Shown: positions 34,612-43,242 of the stretch, in pieces
Position numbering within the stretch: position 1 is the stretch's first letter
Layout: each line of letters starts with the position of its first letter
DNA from: Bacteroidota bacterium
GTDB lineage: Bacteria; Bacteroidota; Bacteroidia; Bacteroidales; WCHB1-69
Assembly (NCBI GenBank): GCA_029570835.1
Contig: JAKPTX010000109.1
Location: 1-62,577, forward strand
DNA length: 62,577 nt
Reading direction: 5' to 3'
Made by a program: the position numbers and the translations under genes
Notes under the pieces: generated by a model
What the model saw: the letters and a program-made list of their open reading frames with translations, nothing else
The model's database searches: none
Told to the model about the DNA's origin: nothing

Positions 34612-37600
34612 TTAAGCTTTGGTTTTTACTTTAACTTTCCTTCTGCTCAACAAATCGTACGCAAGCGTACTTGCCAGAAAGATCGAAGAATAGGTACCTA
34701 TAAGAATACCAACAAAAAGCGCAAAAGCAAATCCGCGAATTACCTCGCCGCCAAAGATGAATATCATGAGCAATACCACCAGAGTAGTACCTCCTGTGTT
34801 TATTGTTCTGGATAAAGTTGAGTTAATACCATCATTGATATTAGTCATCAAGGTTCGTTTCGGATAGAGGGAGAAATGCTCCCTGATCCTGTCGAAGATA
34901 ATCACTGTGTCGTTGATTGAGTATCCGATGATGGTGAGTATTGCCGCTATAAATGCCTGATCAATTTCAAGATTGAAGGGCAATACATTATAAAATAATG
35001 AGAAAAGGCTGATAGTTATCATTGCGTTGTGAAACAGCGCTATTACTCCCGAAAGTCCAAACTGCCATCTTTTGAAACGGATTGCGATGTAAATAAACAT
35101 TATGATTAACGCAAATACTACCGATAGCACTGCGCGGTTTCGGATATCGGAAGCGATGGTTGGCCCTACCTTTTGCGAACTTAATATCCCTGTGAGCTTC
35201 TCGGAATCAGTAACGGTTACAAACTCATCATAGGATATTGACTTATCGTTATAGAACTGATTAAGACTTTCGAAAAGCTTACGTTGAATTATTGAGTCCA
35301 TTGCAGGCGAGTTATCATTGATGTTGTATTTGGTTGTGATCTTTACCTGTGATGTGGGGCCAAAAGTCTTAACTTCGGGCTGTTGTTCGAAGGGTTCAAC
35401 CAAAGCTTCTCTGATTTCATTAGTGTTTACAGGTTGATCAAAACGCACTACGTAGGTTCGTCCACCTGAAAAGTCAACTCCATAATTTAATCCGCGTGTT
35501 GCCAATGAGACAAGTCCAATAAAAATAATGGCTGCTGAGAAGATATATGCTTTTTTTCTCATGCCAAGGAAATTGATGTTTACCGTAGATAATACATTCA
35601 TGGTCAGTGAGTTTCCAAAAGCTATTGGCTTGTTGCGAGAGAGTAAATAATCAAATACTAATCTTGAAATAAAGATTGCGGAGAATAGTGATGAAACAAT
35701 ACCGATGATAAGGGTTGTAGCAAATCCTTGAACTGGCCCTGAACCAAATGTATAAAGTACAATACCGGTAAGCAAAGTAGTAACGTTACCGTCAATAATA
35801 GCTGAATAGGAATTTTTATATCCGTCACTTAGGGCGAGTTTGGCTCCTTTACCTGCTCTAATCTCTTCTTTGATACGCTCAAAAATAATTACGTTGGCGT
35901 CAACGGCCATCCCTAAGGTTAGTACGATACCTGCTATTCCGGATAATGTTAGTACAGCTCCTAATGATGCCAATACACCGAAGATGAATAAGATATTTGT
36001 GAGCAATGCAAGGTTGGCTACCAAACCGGCTTTGTTATAATACAAAGCCATATACGCCAGCACCATGAGAAATGCCAGTACGAATGATATTAATCCATTT
36101 GTTACTGCTATACGCCCAAGAGAGGGGCCTACAATGGCTTCTTCAACGATATGTGCTTGTGCAGGAAGTTTTCCTGCTTTAAGGATATTAGCGAGGTCCT
36201 GAGCTTCAGCCACCTCGAAATTGCCAGTTATGGATGATCTACCGCTTGGGATCTCATCATTTACATTAGGGGCAGAATATACATAGTCGTCAAGTACAAT
36301 AGCGATCTGGTTACCTATGTTGTCGCCGGTAAGTTGTTTCCAGATGCGGGCGCCCTCCGAGTTCATTAACATTGTTACCTCAACTCTTCCGCTGGTTGGC
36401 TCGAAATCCTGACGGGCATCCACAATAACCCCTCCGTCAAGAGCAGGAGTGCCATCCCTTGATGTTACTTTTAGAGCTACAAGTTCGAGTAGGTCGGGAG
36501 CCCATTTTTCTGGTTTAACTTTCCATGCAAGTTTTAGGTTACGTGGAAAAGCGTCACCATCTTTGTTGATTTTTCGCAGATAATTGTTGATACGTGCCGT
36601 ATCTTTAATTTGGGCAAAACCAACTGTTGCATTAGGTGCAGGAGCCCATCCACCGCCCTGTGTTTGTTGTAGGTTCGGGCGAAGGTATGCAAATAGAGGG
36701 TTGGTCTTTGCAAGTTCCTCTGACGACATGGTTTGTGTATCGCTGGTAGCATCACCAATTTCATCCAACAATTTCGATTGAGTTGTATCAGCTTCTTCAG
36801 TTATCTCTACATCTTCAATAGTTTCTTCAGCAGCCTCAGTTGTTTCGGCTAATTCTTCGTCGGTAATAATCTCTTCGTTACTATCGGCTTCTTCTTTTGA
36901 TTCTGCTTCACTTTCAAGCTTCAGTATATCAACAAGTTTGCTGTCGGCAGCTTCGAAATAATTATAGAGGTCGGGGAACTTGTAGGTTTCCCAAAACTCA
37001 AGCTGTGCGGTACCTTGCAGCAGTTTCCTAACTCGGTCTGGTTCTTTAATACCGGGTAATTCAACAAGGATTCGACCGGCAGTTTGTAATTTTTGAATAT
37101 TTGGCTGGGTAACGCCAAAACGGTCAATACGTGAGTGAAGTATATTAAATGTGCGGTCAATGGCTTGGTTAGTTTCGGTTGACAGAATTCGTAGAACATC
37201 TTCATTAGTTGAATTGAAGTTGATTTTATCTTTAAACTCAGCCATAAAGAGTGATGCTAACTGGAAATTAGGATCAATTTCGTTTATTGCCTGCCCGAAA
37301 AGGGCAACGAAATCTTCCTGACTATTTCGCTCTTTTAATTTGGCGCGCTCGATAGCTTCCACGAAAACCGGATTCTGGCTGTGCCCCGATAAGGCGACTA
37401 TAATGTCGGATACCGCCACCTGCAAGGTAACATTCATACCTCCTTTAAGGTCAAGCCCTAAGTTTAGCTCGCGCTCTTTTACCTCTTTATAGGTGTATTT
37501 TCTAATAAGGATATTGTAAACAATCTGATTTGACATCGAATCCAGATAATAAACTTCTTTTGATCTGGAAATAGAGTCATAAAGAAATTGATACTTAGTT

Positions 37601-37767
37601 AAGTCGTCTCCTGCAAGAGCGTTTGCCTGCATTTCCGTTTCCTGGCCATATGCAAAAGCCCTAGCTTTTTTCTCAACCCTTGCGGTAACAAATGTGAAGG
37701 ATAGATGAAACAAACAAGCTAAAGCAAATAAAATAGCAATGCCCTTAATGAATCCTTTGTTCTGCAT
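34612..37767 (-). CDS. secDF: Fused protein translocase subunits SecD and SecF
   Basis: The 1051-residue protein joins SecD and SecF as is usual in Bacteroidota. SecD part: first helix (about 8-28), LNLGLDLKGGMNVTLQV near 101, and a six-helix region with TLGMAVDANVIIFERIKEE; SecF part from about residue 735 with NYGVDFSGGRTYVVRF and, later, GYSINDTVIIFDRIRE. It uses the proton gradient to help export through SecYEG. An acidic insert of 43 residues (285-327, 21 acidic residues, one basic) interrupts the first periplasmic region of SecD. A well-formed promoter lies 61 bases upstream and a terminator follows. Confidence 0.95.
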   Translation of the reverse strand: MQNKGFIKGIAILFALACLFHLSFTFVTARVEKKARAFAYGQETEMQANALAGDDLTKYQFLYDSISRSKEVYYLDSMSNQIVYNILIRKYTYKEVKERELNLGLDLKGGMNVTLQVAVSDIIVALSGHSQNPVFVEAIERAKLKERNSQEDFVALFGQAINEIDPNFQLASLFMAEFKDKINFNSTNEDVLRILSTETNQAIDRTFNILHSRIDRFGVTQPNIQKLQTAGRILVELPGIKEPDRVRKLLQGTAQLEFWETYKFPDLYNYFEAADSKLVDILKLESEAESKEEADSNEEIITDEELAETTEAAEETIEDVEITEEADTTQSKLLDEIGDATSDTQTMSSEELAKTNPLFAYLRPNLQQTQGGGWAPAPNATVGFAQIKDTARINNYLRKINKDGDAFPRNLKLAWKVKPEKWAPDLLELVALKVTSRDGTPALDGGVIVDARQDFEPTSGRVEVTMLMNSEGARIWKQLTGDNIGNQIAIVLDDYVYSAPNVNDEIPSGRSSITGNFEVAEAQDLANILKAGKLPAQAHIVEEAIVGPSLGRIAVTNGLISFVLAFLMVLAYMALYYNKAGLVANLALLTNILFIFGVLASLGAVLTLSGIAGIVLTLGMAVDANVIIFERIKEEIRAGKGAKLALSDGYKNSYSAIIDGNVTTLLTGIVLYTFGSGPVQGFATTLIIGIVSSLFSAIFISRLVFDYLLSRNKPIAFGNSLTMNVLSTVNINFLGMRKKAYIFSAAIIFIGLVSLATRGLNYGVDFSGGRTYVVRFDQPVNTNEIREALVEPFEQQPEVKTFGPTSQVKITTKYNINDNSPAMDSIIQRKLFESLNQFYNDKSISYDEFVTVTDSEKLTGILSSQKVGPTIASDIRNRAVLSVVFALIIMFIYIAIRFKRWQFGLSGVIALFHNAMITISLFSLFYNVLPFNLEIDQAFIAAILTIIGYSINDTVIIFDRIREHFSLYPKRTLMTNINDGINSTLSRTINTGGTTLVVLLMIFIFGGEVIRGFAFALFVGILIGTYSSIFLASTLAYDLLSRRKVKVKTKA

Positions 37768-37827
37768 GTGTTAATTGATTTTATAGTAAATTACTTCTGT
37801 TTTTGACTACTTTAAAAATTAAGGGTG

Positions 37828-37857
37828 CAAATATAGAACAACATTTATTATTACCAA
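37828..37857 (-). promoter_or_regulatory. Promoter of secDF
   Basis: Read on the minus strand, TTG (37857-37855) is followed after 19 bases by TATATTTG (37835-37828), a full match to the phylum's -33/-7 consensus. Transcription would begin about 50 bases before the secDF ATG. Confidence 0.65.
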
Positions 37858-37955
37858 TAACCTGTAATCAACATTTTCTGTAGAGAATACTCTGTACCTC
37901 ATGGAAACAGCAAGTTTTAAACCAAATTACAAATGGTAACTTTATAAAAAAGCCA

Positions 37956-39917
37956 CTATAAAAAGCTGTAGTTTTTAGCATAAAAAAGCATCTGATCGCT
38001 AAAATTTTCAGGATAATGCATAGAAATGTTTAAAATTTTGCCGTTTTTTTTAATAGGCTGTAATACGGGATTCATGAATCCTGAAAATTTAGGGATTCCT
38101 AATGATTTCCAACGTTGTAGGGCTTCTTGATGCAGTTTTCTGTCAATTTTTACACCATATTTTTCAATTAGGTATTTCGCTGCTCTGAAATCTCCTTCCG
38201 ATTTTATGCGTTGTACTTCATGTAGCAGCTTGCCAAAGATTTCTCTTAGTTCGTCGTGGTTATTAATAACAAAAAAAGTTTTTCCATCACGTCTCTTTTT
38301 TTCAATGATATTTTTTTTGAATCCTTGTTCATACGCCCATTTAGCAATAAGTTGCCGGTTTCGCATGTGCGATTCTTCCAAATTTTTACCCATTTCAACT
38401 CTGGCAAGTTGTGTGATCAATCCACCGGTTATGTAAGAGTTGTATTCGGCATAACCGACGTCAATCGAGGGCGCTAATCCAAGCTCAACAAGCTTTGGAT
38501 CAATGGCAAAGTAGAGTGCAAAGAGGTCGGCGCGAGCCTCTTCGATTGTGGAAGCATAATTTTTTAGAGTTTCGTGTGGTTGAGCTACGCCCTCTTTAAG
38601 CCTTCCTGAGCCATGGCCAATTATCTCGTGAAGATCAACATGCAGTTGTGTAGCTAACTTATTCCATTTCCTGGATAACTCAATCTCATATTCTGACCAA
38701 TAGAACTCCTCGATTATACCTGATTCTTTATTAGCCTCGGTGTGGGCATCAATGATGTTGGCCAGTGTAACCGATTTCGAACCATGCTCAGCTCTTATCC
38801 AGTCAGCATTTGGTAAATTTATGCCAATAGGCATTGAAGGGGAGCAATCGCCCGATGCTACAACTACATTAATACTTCTGGCAGATACTCCACTTATACT
38901 CTTTTTTTTGTATTCCTCCAAAATAGGGGAGTGCATCTCAAACCACTCGGCATTTGTGCTTATGATCTCTGCACGATGGGTTCCCTCAAAATCATGTAAC
39001 TGCACAACCGATTCATAGGTGGCTTTTCTGCCTAACGCATCGCCATAAACCTCTATAAATCCGTTGATAACATCAACATCGCTCTCTGTATCATTAAGCC
39101 ATAAAATATTGTACTCATCAAATGTCTGGAGATTTCCTGTTTTATAAAACTCAACTAACTTTTCAAGTGCGGCTTTTTGACCGTTTGTTTCAGCTACTTC
39201 GATACTCTTTTCTAACCAAAAGACAATTCTCTCAATTGCTGCCGAGTACATACCACCGACTCTCCAAACTCTCTCTTCCACCTTGCCATCCACCTTTACA
39301 AGCTTTGAATTTAATCCAAACGATAATGGTCTCAGAGGGTCTGGATTTTCCATTGAAGCATAAAATTCCTCAGCTTCTTTTTGGTTTACGTTTTCATAAA
39401 AATTATTGGCAGAAGCGGCTAACAGATCAACACCTTTGTCGAGAACAACGCGTTTGGCTGCAATTTCAGGAACAAAGAGCAAAGGAGTAATCCAACTGAT
39501 AAAATCCTCTATGTTTTCATTATCCTTCAGAAAATCAGGCTTTGGGGTATCTGTTAATAGGGAAGTGAAATAATTTTCAGAAAAATGAGGGACAATTTTT
39601 TCCATCGAATAATGGTGATGAATTCCATTGGAAAACCAAATTTTTTTCAAATATGCCAAGAACAGATTCCAGTTTTCATCCTCCTTAAGTTTCTGGCTAT
39701 ATTTTAGGATATGTTCCAGTGTCTTTCTGATGAGCAAGTTATAGCGATAGTTTTGATCCCAAATAATATCGCGTCCTGATAATGCAGCTTCGTAAAGATA
39801 ATAGAGCAATATTTTTTTCTTTAATGGCAGATTTTTAAAACCTGCGACTTGATAACGCAATATTCGGTAGTCTTCAAATTCCTCAGCGATTACTTTAAAG
39901 TCGTTTTTGCTATTCAT
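37956..39917 (-). CDS. Dipeptidyl peptidase III (M49 family zinc peptidase)
   Basis: The 653-residue enzyme removes dipeptides from the N-terminus of short peptides. The M49 zinc motif HEIIGH lies near residue 428 (followed by GSG), and the third zinc ligand in EEARADLFALY near residue 456. The VASGDCSPSMPIGINLPN stretch upstream and the final RWKSLGIPKFSGFMNP are typical of the family. Length fits bacterial members. There is no signal peptide, so it should work in the cytoplasm on peptides. It lies 30 bases after the NAD(P)HX repair gene on the same strand and may share its transcript. Confidence 0.92.
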   Translation of the reverse strand: MNSKNDFKVIAEEFEDYRILRYQVAGFKNLPLKKKILLYYLYEAALSGRDIIWDQNYRYNLLIRKTLEHILKYSQKLKEDENWNLFLAYLKKIWFSNGIHHHYSMEKIVPHFSENYFTSLLTDTPKPDFLKDNENIEDFISWITPLLFVPEIAAKRVVLDKGVDLLAASANNFYENVNQKEAEEFYASMENPDPLRPLSFGLNSKLVKVDGKVEERVWRVGGMYSAAIERIVFWLEKSIEVAETNGQKAALEKLVEFYKTGNLQTFDEYNILWLNDTESDVDVINGFIEVYGDALGRKATYESVVQLHDFEGTHRAEIISTNAEWFEMHSPILEEYKKKSISGVSARSINVVVASGDCSPSMPIGINLPNADWIRAEHGSKSVTLANIIDAHTEANKESGIIEEFYWSEYEIELSRKWNKLATQLHVDLHEIIGHGSGRLKEGVAQPHETLKNYASTIEEARADLFALYFAIDPKLVELGLAPSIDVGYAEYNSYITGGLITQLARVEMGKNLEESHMRNRQLIAKWAYEQGFKKNIIEKKRRDGKTFFVINNHDELREIFGKLLHEVQRIKSEGDFRAAKYLIEKYGVKIDRKLHQEALQRWKSLGIPKFSGFMNPVLQPIKKNGKILNISMHYPENFSDQMLFYAKNYSFL

Positions 39918-39947
39918 TAAAATTTGTGTTTTAGCTGATGACTTAGC

Positions 39948-41465
39948 CTATTTGTTTTTTCGAATTTTCTTAAATGCTGCGCCAAGATTTTCGGTGATGT
40001 CTCCAGCTATCATTGCTTCCTGCGATTTATCTTTTGAGGCGATATCACCTGCAAGCCCATGCAGATAAACACCCAGTATAGCAGCTTCTTGAGGATGATA
40101 TCCTTGCGCCAGAAGTCCTAATATGACTCCTGTGAGCACGTCGCCGCTACCTCCGGTAGCCATACCAGGGTTGCCTGTAGTGTTGAAAAAACACTTGCCG
40201 TCAGGAGTTGAGATAGAGGTAAAGGCGCCTTTTAATACAATATAGATACGATGCATAACCGAAAACTCTATCTGACGCTTATTACGTTCGAAAGCATTGG
40301 CGAATTTTCCGAAAAGCCTTTCAAACTCTTTCGGATGCGGAGTGAAAATACTAAGTGGAGGGATAAACGATATCCATGTTTTATTTTCGGCTAAGATGTT
40401 AAGTGCGTCAGCATCAAAGAGTAAAGGTACAGTGGCGTTTTGAATGAGTAATTTTAAAGCTTGTTGTGTCTCTTTAGCTAACCCAAGCCCTGGCCCTATA
40501 GCAATGGTATTAAATAACGACAAATCGGGATGATGGCTGATAAAACGATCATTATTATCAATACTTACCATTACTTCAGGAGCGGCTGTTTGCATTATCT
40601 GCCGGCTTGAGGCAGGTAAATGGGCAGTAACCAAGCCGGCGCCCGAACGTAAGGCAGCTTGAGCGGCCAACACGGCAGCTCCCGTTTTTCCATAACTGCC
40701 GGCAATAAGTAATGCATGACCAAAATGACCTTTATGCGAAAATTGTGTTCGGATTTTCAACAGTGAGAAAGCATCAGCCCTGTCAATAGTGAAATTTCTG
40801 ATCTCCTTATCTTTAGTTGCTTCATCCATTAATCCGATAGGAAGAACAATCCATTTTCCTACATAATGCTCATTCTCAGCAAAAAGAAATGACAGCTTAG
40901 GATATTGGAAAGTAAGTGTGTAATCTGCCTTGACGATTGCCGCTTTGGGTAGAGCAGAATGCTGATCAGCATACAACCCCGACGGTATGTCAATTGCTAT
41001 GCGGGTAGAATTGGTATCGTTGATAAGCCTAATTACTTCGGCTGCAAAACCTTCGATTGGTTTGGATAGTCCAGAGCCAAAAATGGCATCTATTATAATA
41101 CTACCATCAGGTATGTCAGGAAGATCCTGAAGCGTAGTAACGTTGTAAATAACTGCTTTTTTACTCTTTTCCAAACGTTCGAGATTTGTGATAAAATCTG
41201 GAGAAAATTTATCGCTGACACGAAGAATGATCGTAACAACGTGGTATCCGTCAGCGATAAGTAATCTGGAAATCACCAGTCCATCTCCGCCGTTGTTACC
41301 CGGTCCACAAAAGATATTGATCGGAGCATCTCTTCTGAAAACTTTTTTTATCCATTTAAAACATTGATAAGCAGCCCTTTCCATTAAGTCAATGGAGGCA
41401 ATAGGTTCGTTTTTGATAGTATAGGCATCAGCCTCGCGAATCAGCTCTACAGGAAGAATCTTCAT
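39948..41465 (-). CDS. nnr: Bifunctional NAD(P)HX epimerase / ADP-dependent NAD(P)HX dehydratase
   Basis: The enzyme repairs hydrated NADH and NADPH. The N-terminal YjeF_N epimerase domain (about 1-215) has GPGNNGGDG at 54-62 and AIDIPSGL, and the C-terminal kinase-like dehydratase domain (about 235-505) has GSYGKTGAAVLAAQAALRSG, IGPGLG, LFDADALN, TPHPKEFERLF and the GGSGDVLTG phosphate-binding motif. The 505-residue length is normal for the fused form. It is the first gene of a minus-strand group and divergent from the DUF6913-dapA operon. The family is certain. Confidence 0.94.
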   Translation of the reverse strand: MKILPVELIREADAYTIKNEPIASIDLMERAAYQCFKWIKKVFRRDAPINIFCGPGNNGGDGLVISRLLIADGYHVVTIILRVSDKFSPDFITNLERLEKSKKAVIYNVTTLQDLPDIPDGSIIIDAIFGSGLSKPIEGFAAEVIRLINDTNSTRIAIDIPSGLYADQHSALPKAAIVKADYTLTFQYPKLSFLFAENEHYVGKWIVLPIGLMDEATKDKEIRNFTIDRADAFSLLKIRTQFSHKGHFGHALLIAGSYGKTGAAVLAAQAALRSGAGLVTAHLPASSRQIMQTAAPEVMVSIDNNDRFISHHPDLSLFNTIAIGPGLGLAKETQQALKLLIQNATVPLLFDADALNILAENKTWISFIPPLSIFTPHPKEFERLFGKFANAFERNKRQIEFSVMHRIYIVLKGAFTSISTPDGKCFFNTTGNPGMATGGSGDVLTGVILGLLAQGYHPQEAAILGVYLHGLAGDIASKDKSQEAMIAGDITENLGAAFKKIRKNK

Positions 41466-41790
41466 GACAATTTTTTTTGTAAAAATAATGCCTTTGTAAA
41501 AAACGTGCTTTTAGTTAAGAACAGTGCAAAACAGCTTAATACGTGAAAAAGAAAAATCTAAAAAGGATAAATAGTTTTCTCTTTTTGATTTTAAACGGAA
41601 AAACTTGAAAAAACTTTTTTGTTTACTTTTGAAGCTGATTTTAAAAATTATACCGATCGGACATCTCAAATTGATGAACTGTTAATAAAACGACTATCAA
41701 CACTGGCATTAGTATGCGAATCAATAGTATTACTAAGAAATTTTCTAAAAGAGTCATTGCAACTTTCGGGTAAAAAACATAAAAAATCTG
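41466..41790. other. Divergent promoter region between nnr and the DUF6913-dapA operon
   Basis: The 325 bases are AT-rich. They hold TACTTTTG at 41624-41631, preceded after 16 bases by TTG at 41605-41607, a fair promoter for the + strand, and an open frame without ATG (described separately). Confidence 0.45.
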
Positions 41791-41798
41791 ATGATTAA
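41619..41798 (+). CDS. Possible 59-codon gene with TTG start, overlapping DUF6913
   Basis: The frame is open from 41595 to the TAA at 41796-41798 and overlaps the next start codon by eight bases (ATGATTAA), the pattern of translational coupling. Its product would be a charged, helical peptide (FKNYTDRTSQIDELLIKRLS in the first half, a lysine-rich end). The only usable start is TTG at 41619, just upstream of the promoter-like TACTTTTG, which speaks against expression from that promoter. I recognise no family. Chance is quite possible. Confidence 0.22.
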   Translation: MFTFEADFKNYTDRTSQIDELLIKRLSTLALVCESIVLLRNFLKESLQLSGKKHKKSDD

Positions 41799-42333
41799 TT
41801 ATCTCCGCAATTTTATTGTTCATTTAAAGATTCAAAGGGAACAGAGAAACCTTTTTCGTACCAAAAAGGTTGTCAATTTGACTGAGGCATCCACTATTGG
41901 AATTTTGTTTTTGATGGAGAGCGAAGAGGATTATGATTATATTAATTCCCTTGTGTTACAATTAAATACAAAAGGCAAGGCGGTTAGTATTATCGCCTAC
42001 TTACCTATGAAACAAATTCCGAATTATTACCTTGCCAAATTGAAAATGGATATCATCACATCCAAAGATCTTAATCTCCTTGGAATTTGTAAAAAGCCTT
42101 TTGTCGAAAGTTTTATTCAGAAAGATTTTGATTTGCTGATTGATTTCAGCGCAGGAGATATCCTTCCGCTTAATTATATTTCGGGCTATTCTCATGCAAA
42201 TTTCAAAACCGGATGCTTTACTCAAAAAATGGTTGAGGTATTTGATTTTATGATAAAAAATACTGATGGAATGGAGAGTAGAGAGTTTGCTGAAACAATG
42301 GTAAGTTATTTACGTACAATTAATTCAAAGTAA
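41791..42333 (+). CDS. DUF6913-type conserved protein
   Basis: The 180-residue protein is a conserved Bacteroidota protein of unknown function that commonly precedes dapA. It is alpha/beta in character, with IGILFLMESEEDYDYINSLV near residue 37 and FDLLIDFSAGDILPLNYISG near 110; no catalytic motif is visible, and there is no signal peptide or membrane segment. dapA starts two bases after its stop, so the two are co-transcribed. The pairing suggests a link to lysine or cell-wall precursor synthesis, but that is only context. Confidence 0.7.
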   Translation: MINYLRNFIVHLKIQREQRNLFRTKKVVNLTEASTIGILFLMESEEDYDYINSLVLQLNTKGKAVSIIAYLPMKQIPNYYLAKLKMDIITSKDLNLLGICKKPFVESFIQKDFDLLIDFSAGDILPLNYISGYSHANFKTGCFTQKMVEVFDFMIKNTDGMESREFAETMVSYLRTINSK

Positions 42334-42335
42334 TT

Positions 42336-43220
42336 ATGAAGTTTAATTTCACGGGCACGGGTGTTGCTTTAGTTACGCCATTTCACAAAAATGGAAATAT
42401 TGATTTTTGTTCACTTGAAAAAGTTGTCGAACACACGATTGCAGGTAATGTTAACTACTTAGTGGCATTAGGTACTACCGGTGAGACGCCTACACTTTCC
42501 AACGATGAAAAGTTAGCAGTAGTTGATTTTGTTATTGAATGTGCGGCTGGCAGGGTTCCGGTAGTGGTGGGAGTAGGAGGTAACAATACGCAGGAGATCA
42601 TTGATAAAATAAAAACTATGTCTTTTGAGGGCATTGCCGGTATTCTATCTGTAAGTCCGTATTACAATAAACCGCAGCAAAAGGGTATTTATTACCATTA
42701 TAAAACGGTTTCGAGTGTGTGTCCTGTTCCAATGATCCTTTATAATGTACCTGGACGAACAGGCGCTAATATGTCGGCGGAAACTACGTTACAGCTTGCT
42801 TCCGAATGCGATAATGTTGTTGCGGTAAAAGAGGCTTCAGGAAATGTTAACCAAATTATGGAAATAATACGATGCAAACCTGATAGTTTCCATGTCATTT
42901 CAGGTGATGATGCCATAACACTTCCATTGATCTCCCTTGGAGCTAATGGCGTTATTTCGGTAGTCGCTAATGCCTTCCCATCCGACTTTTCAAAGATGGT
43001 AAATTTATGCCTGAAGGGAAAATTTGCAGAAGCTAATGTAATACATTACAAGCTCTTACCTATAATGCAAAAGATTTTTGAAGATGGTAGTCCTGCAGGA
43101 ATTAAGGCGGCGCTGCAAATTTTAGAAATTGCCGCTAACAATCTCCGCCTTCCATTAGTTAAAGTAAACAAAGCCGTAAATTTACAGCTTCAGCAGCTTA
43201 TCGCCGAATATCAAAATTAA
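42336..43220 (+). CDS. dapA: 4-hydroxy-tetrahydrodipicolinate synthase
   Basis: The 294-residue TIM-barrel aldolase condenses pyruvate with aspartate semialdehyde in the lysine/diaminopimelate pathway. GTTGETPTLSNDEK near residue 46 carries the threonine pair, YYNKPQQKGIYYHY the active-site tyrosine, and VVAVKEASGN the Schiff-base lysine, followed by SGDDAITLPLISLGANGVISV. Length is normal. It lies two bases after the DUF6913 gene and 22 bases before the M14 carboxypeptidase gene. The assignment is secure. Confidence 0.95.
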   Translation: MKFNFTGTGVALVTPFHKNGNIDFCSLEKVVEHTIAGNVNYLVALGTTGETPTLSNDEKLAVVDFVIECAAGRVPVVVGVGGNNTQEIIDKIKTMSFEGIAGILSVSPYYNKPQQKGIYYHYKTVSSVCPVPMILYNVPGRTGANMSAETTLQLASECDNVVAVKEASGNVNQIMEIIRCKPDSFHVISGDDAITLPLISLGANGVISVVANAFPSDFSKMVNLCLKGKFAEANVIHYKLLPIMQKIFEDGSPAGIKAALQILEIAANNLRLPLVKVNKAVNLQLQQLIAEYQN

Positions 43221-43242
43221 TAAACCATAAGATAGCAAAATC

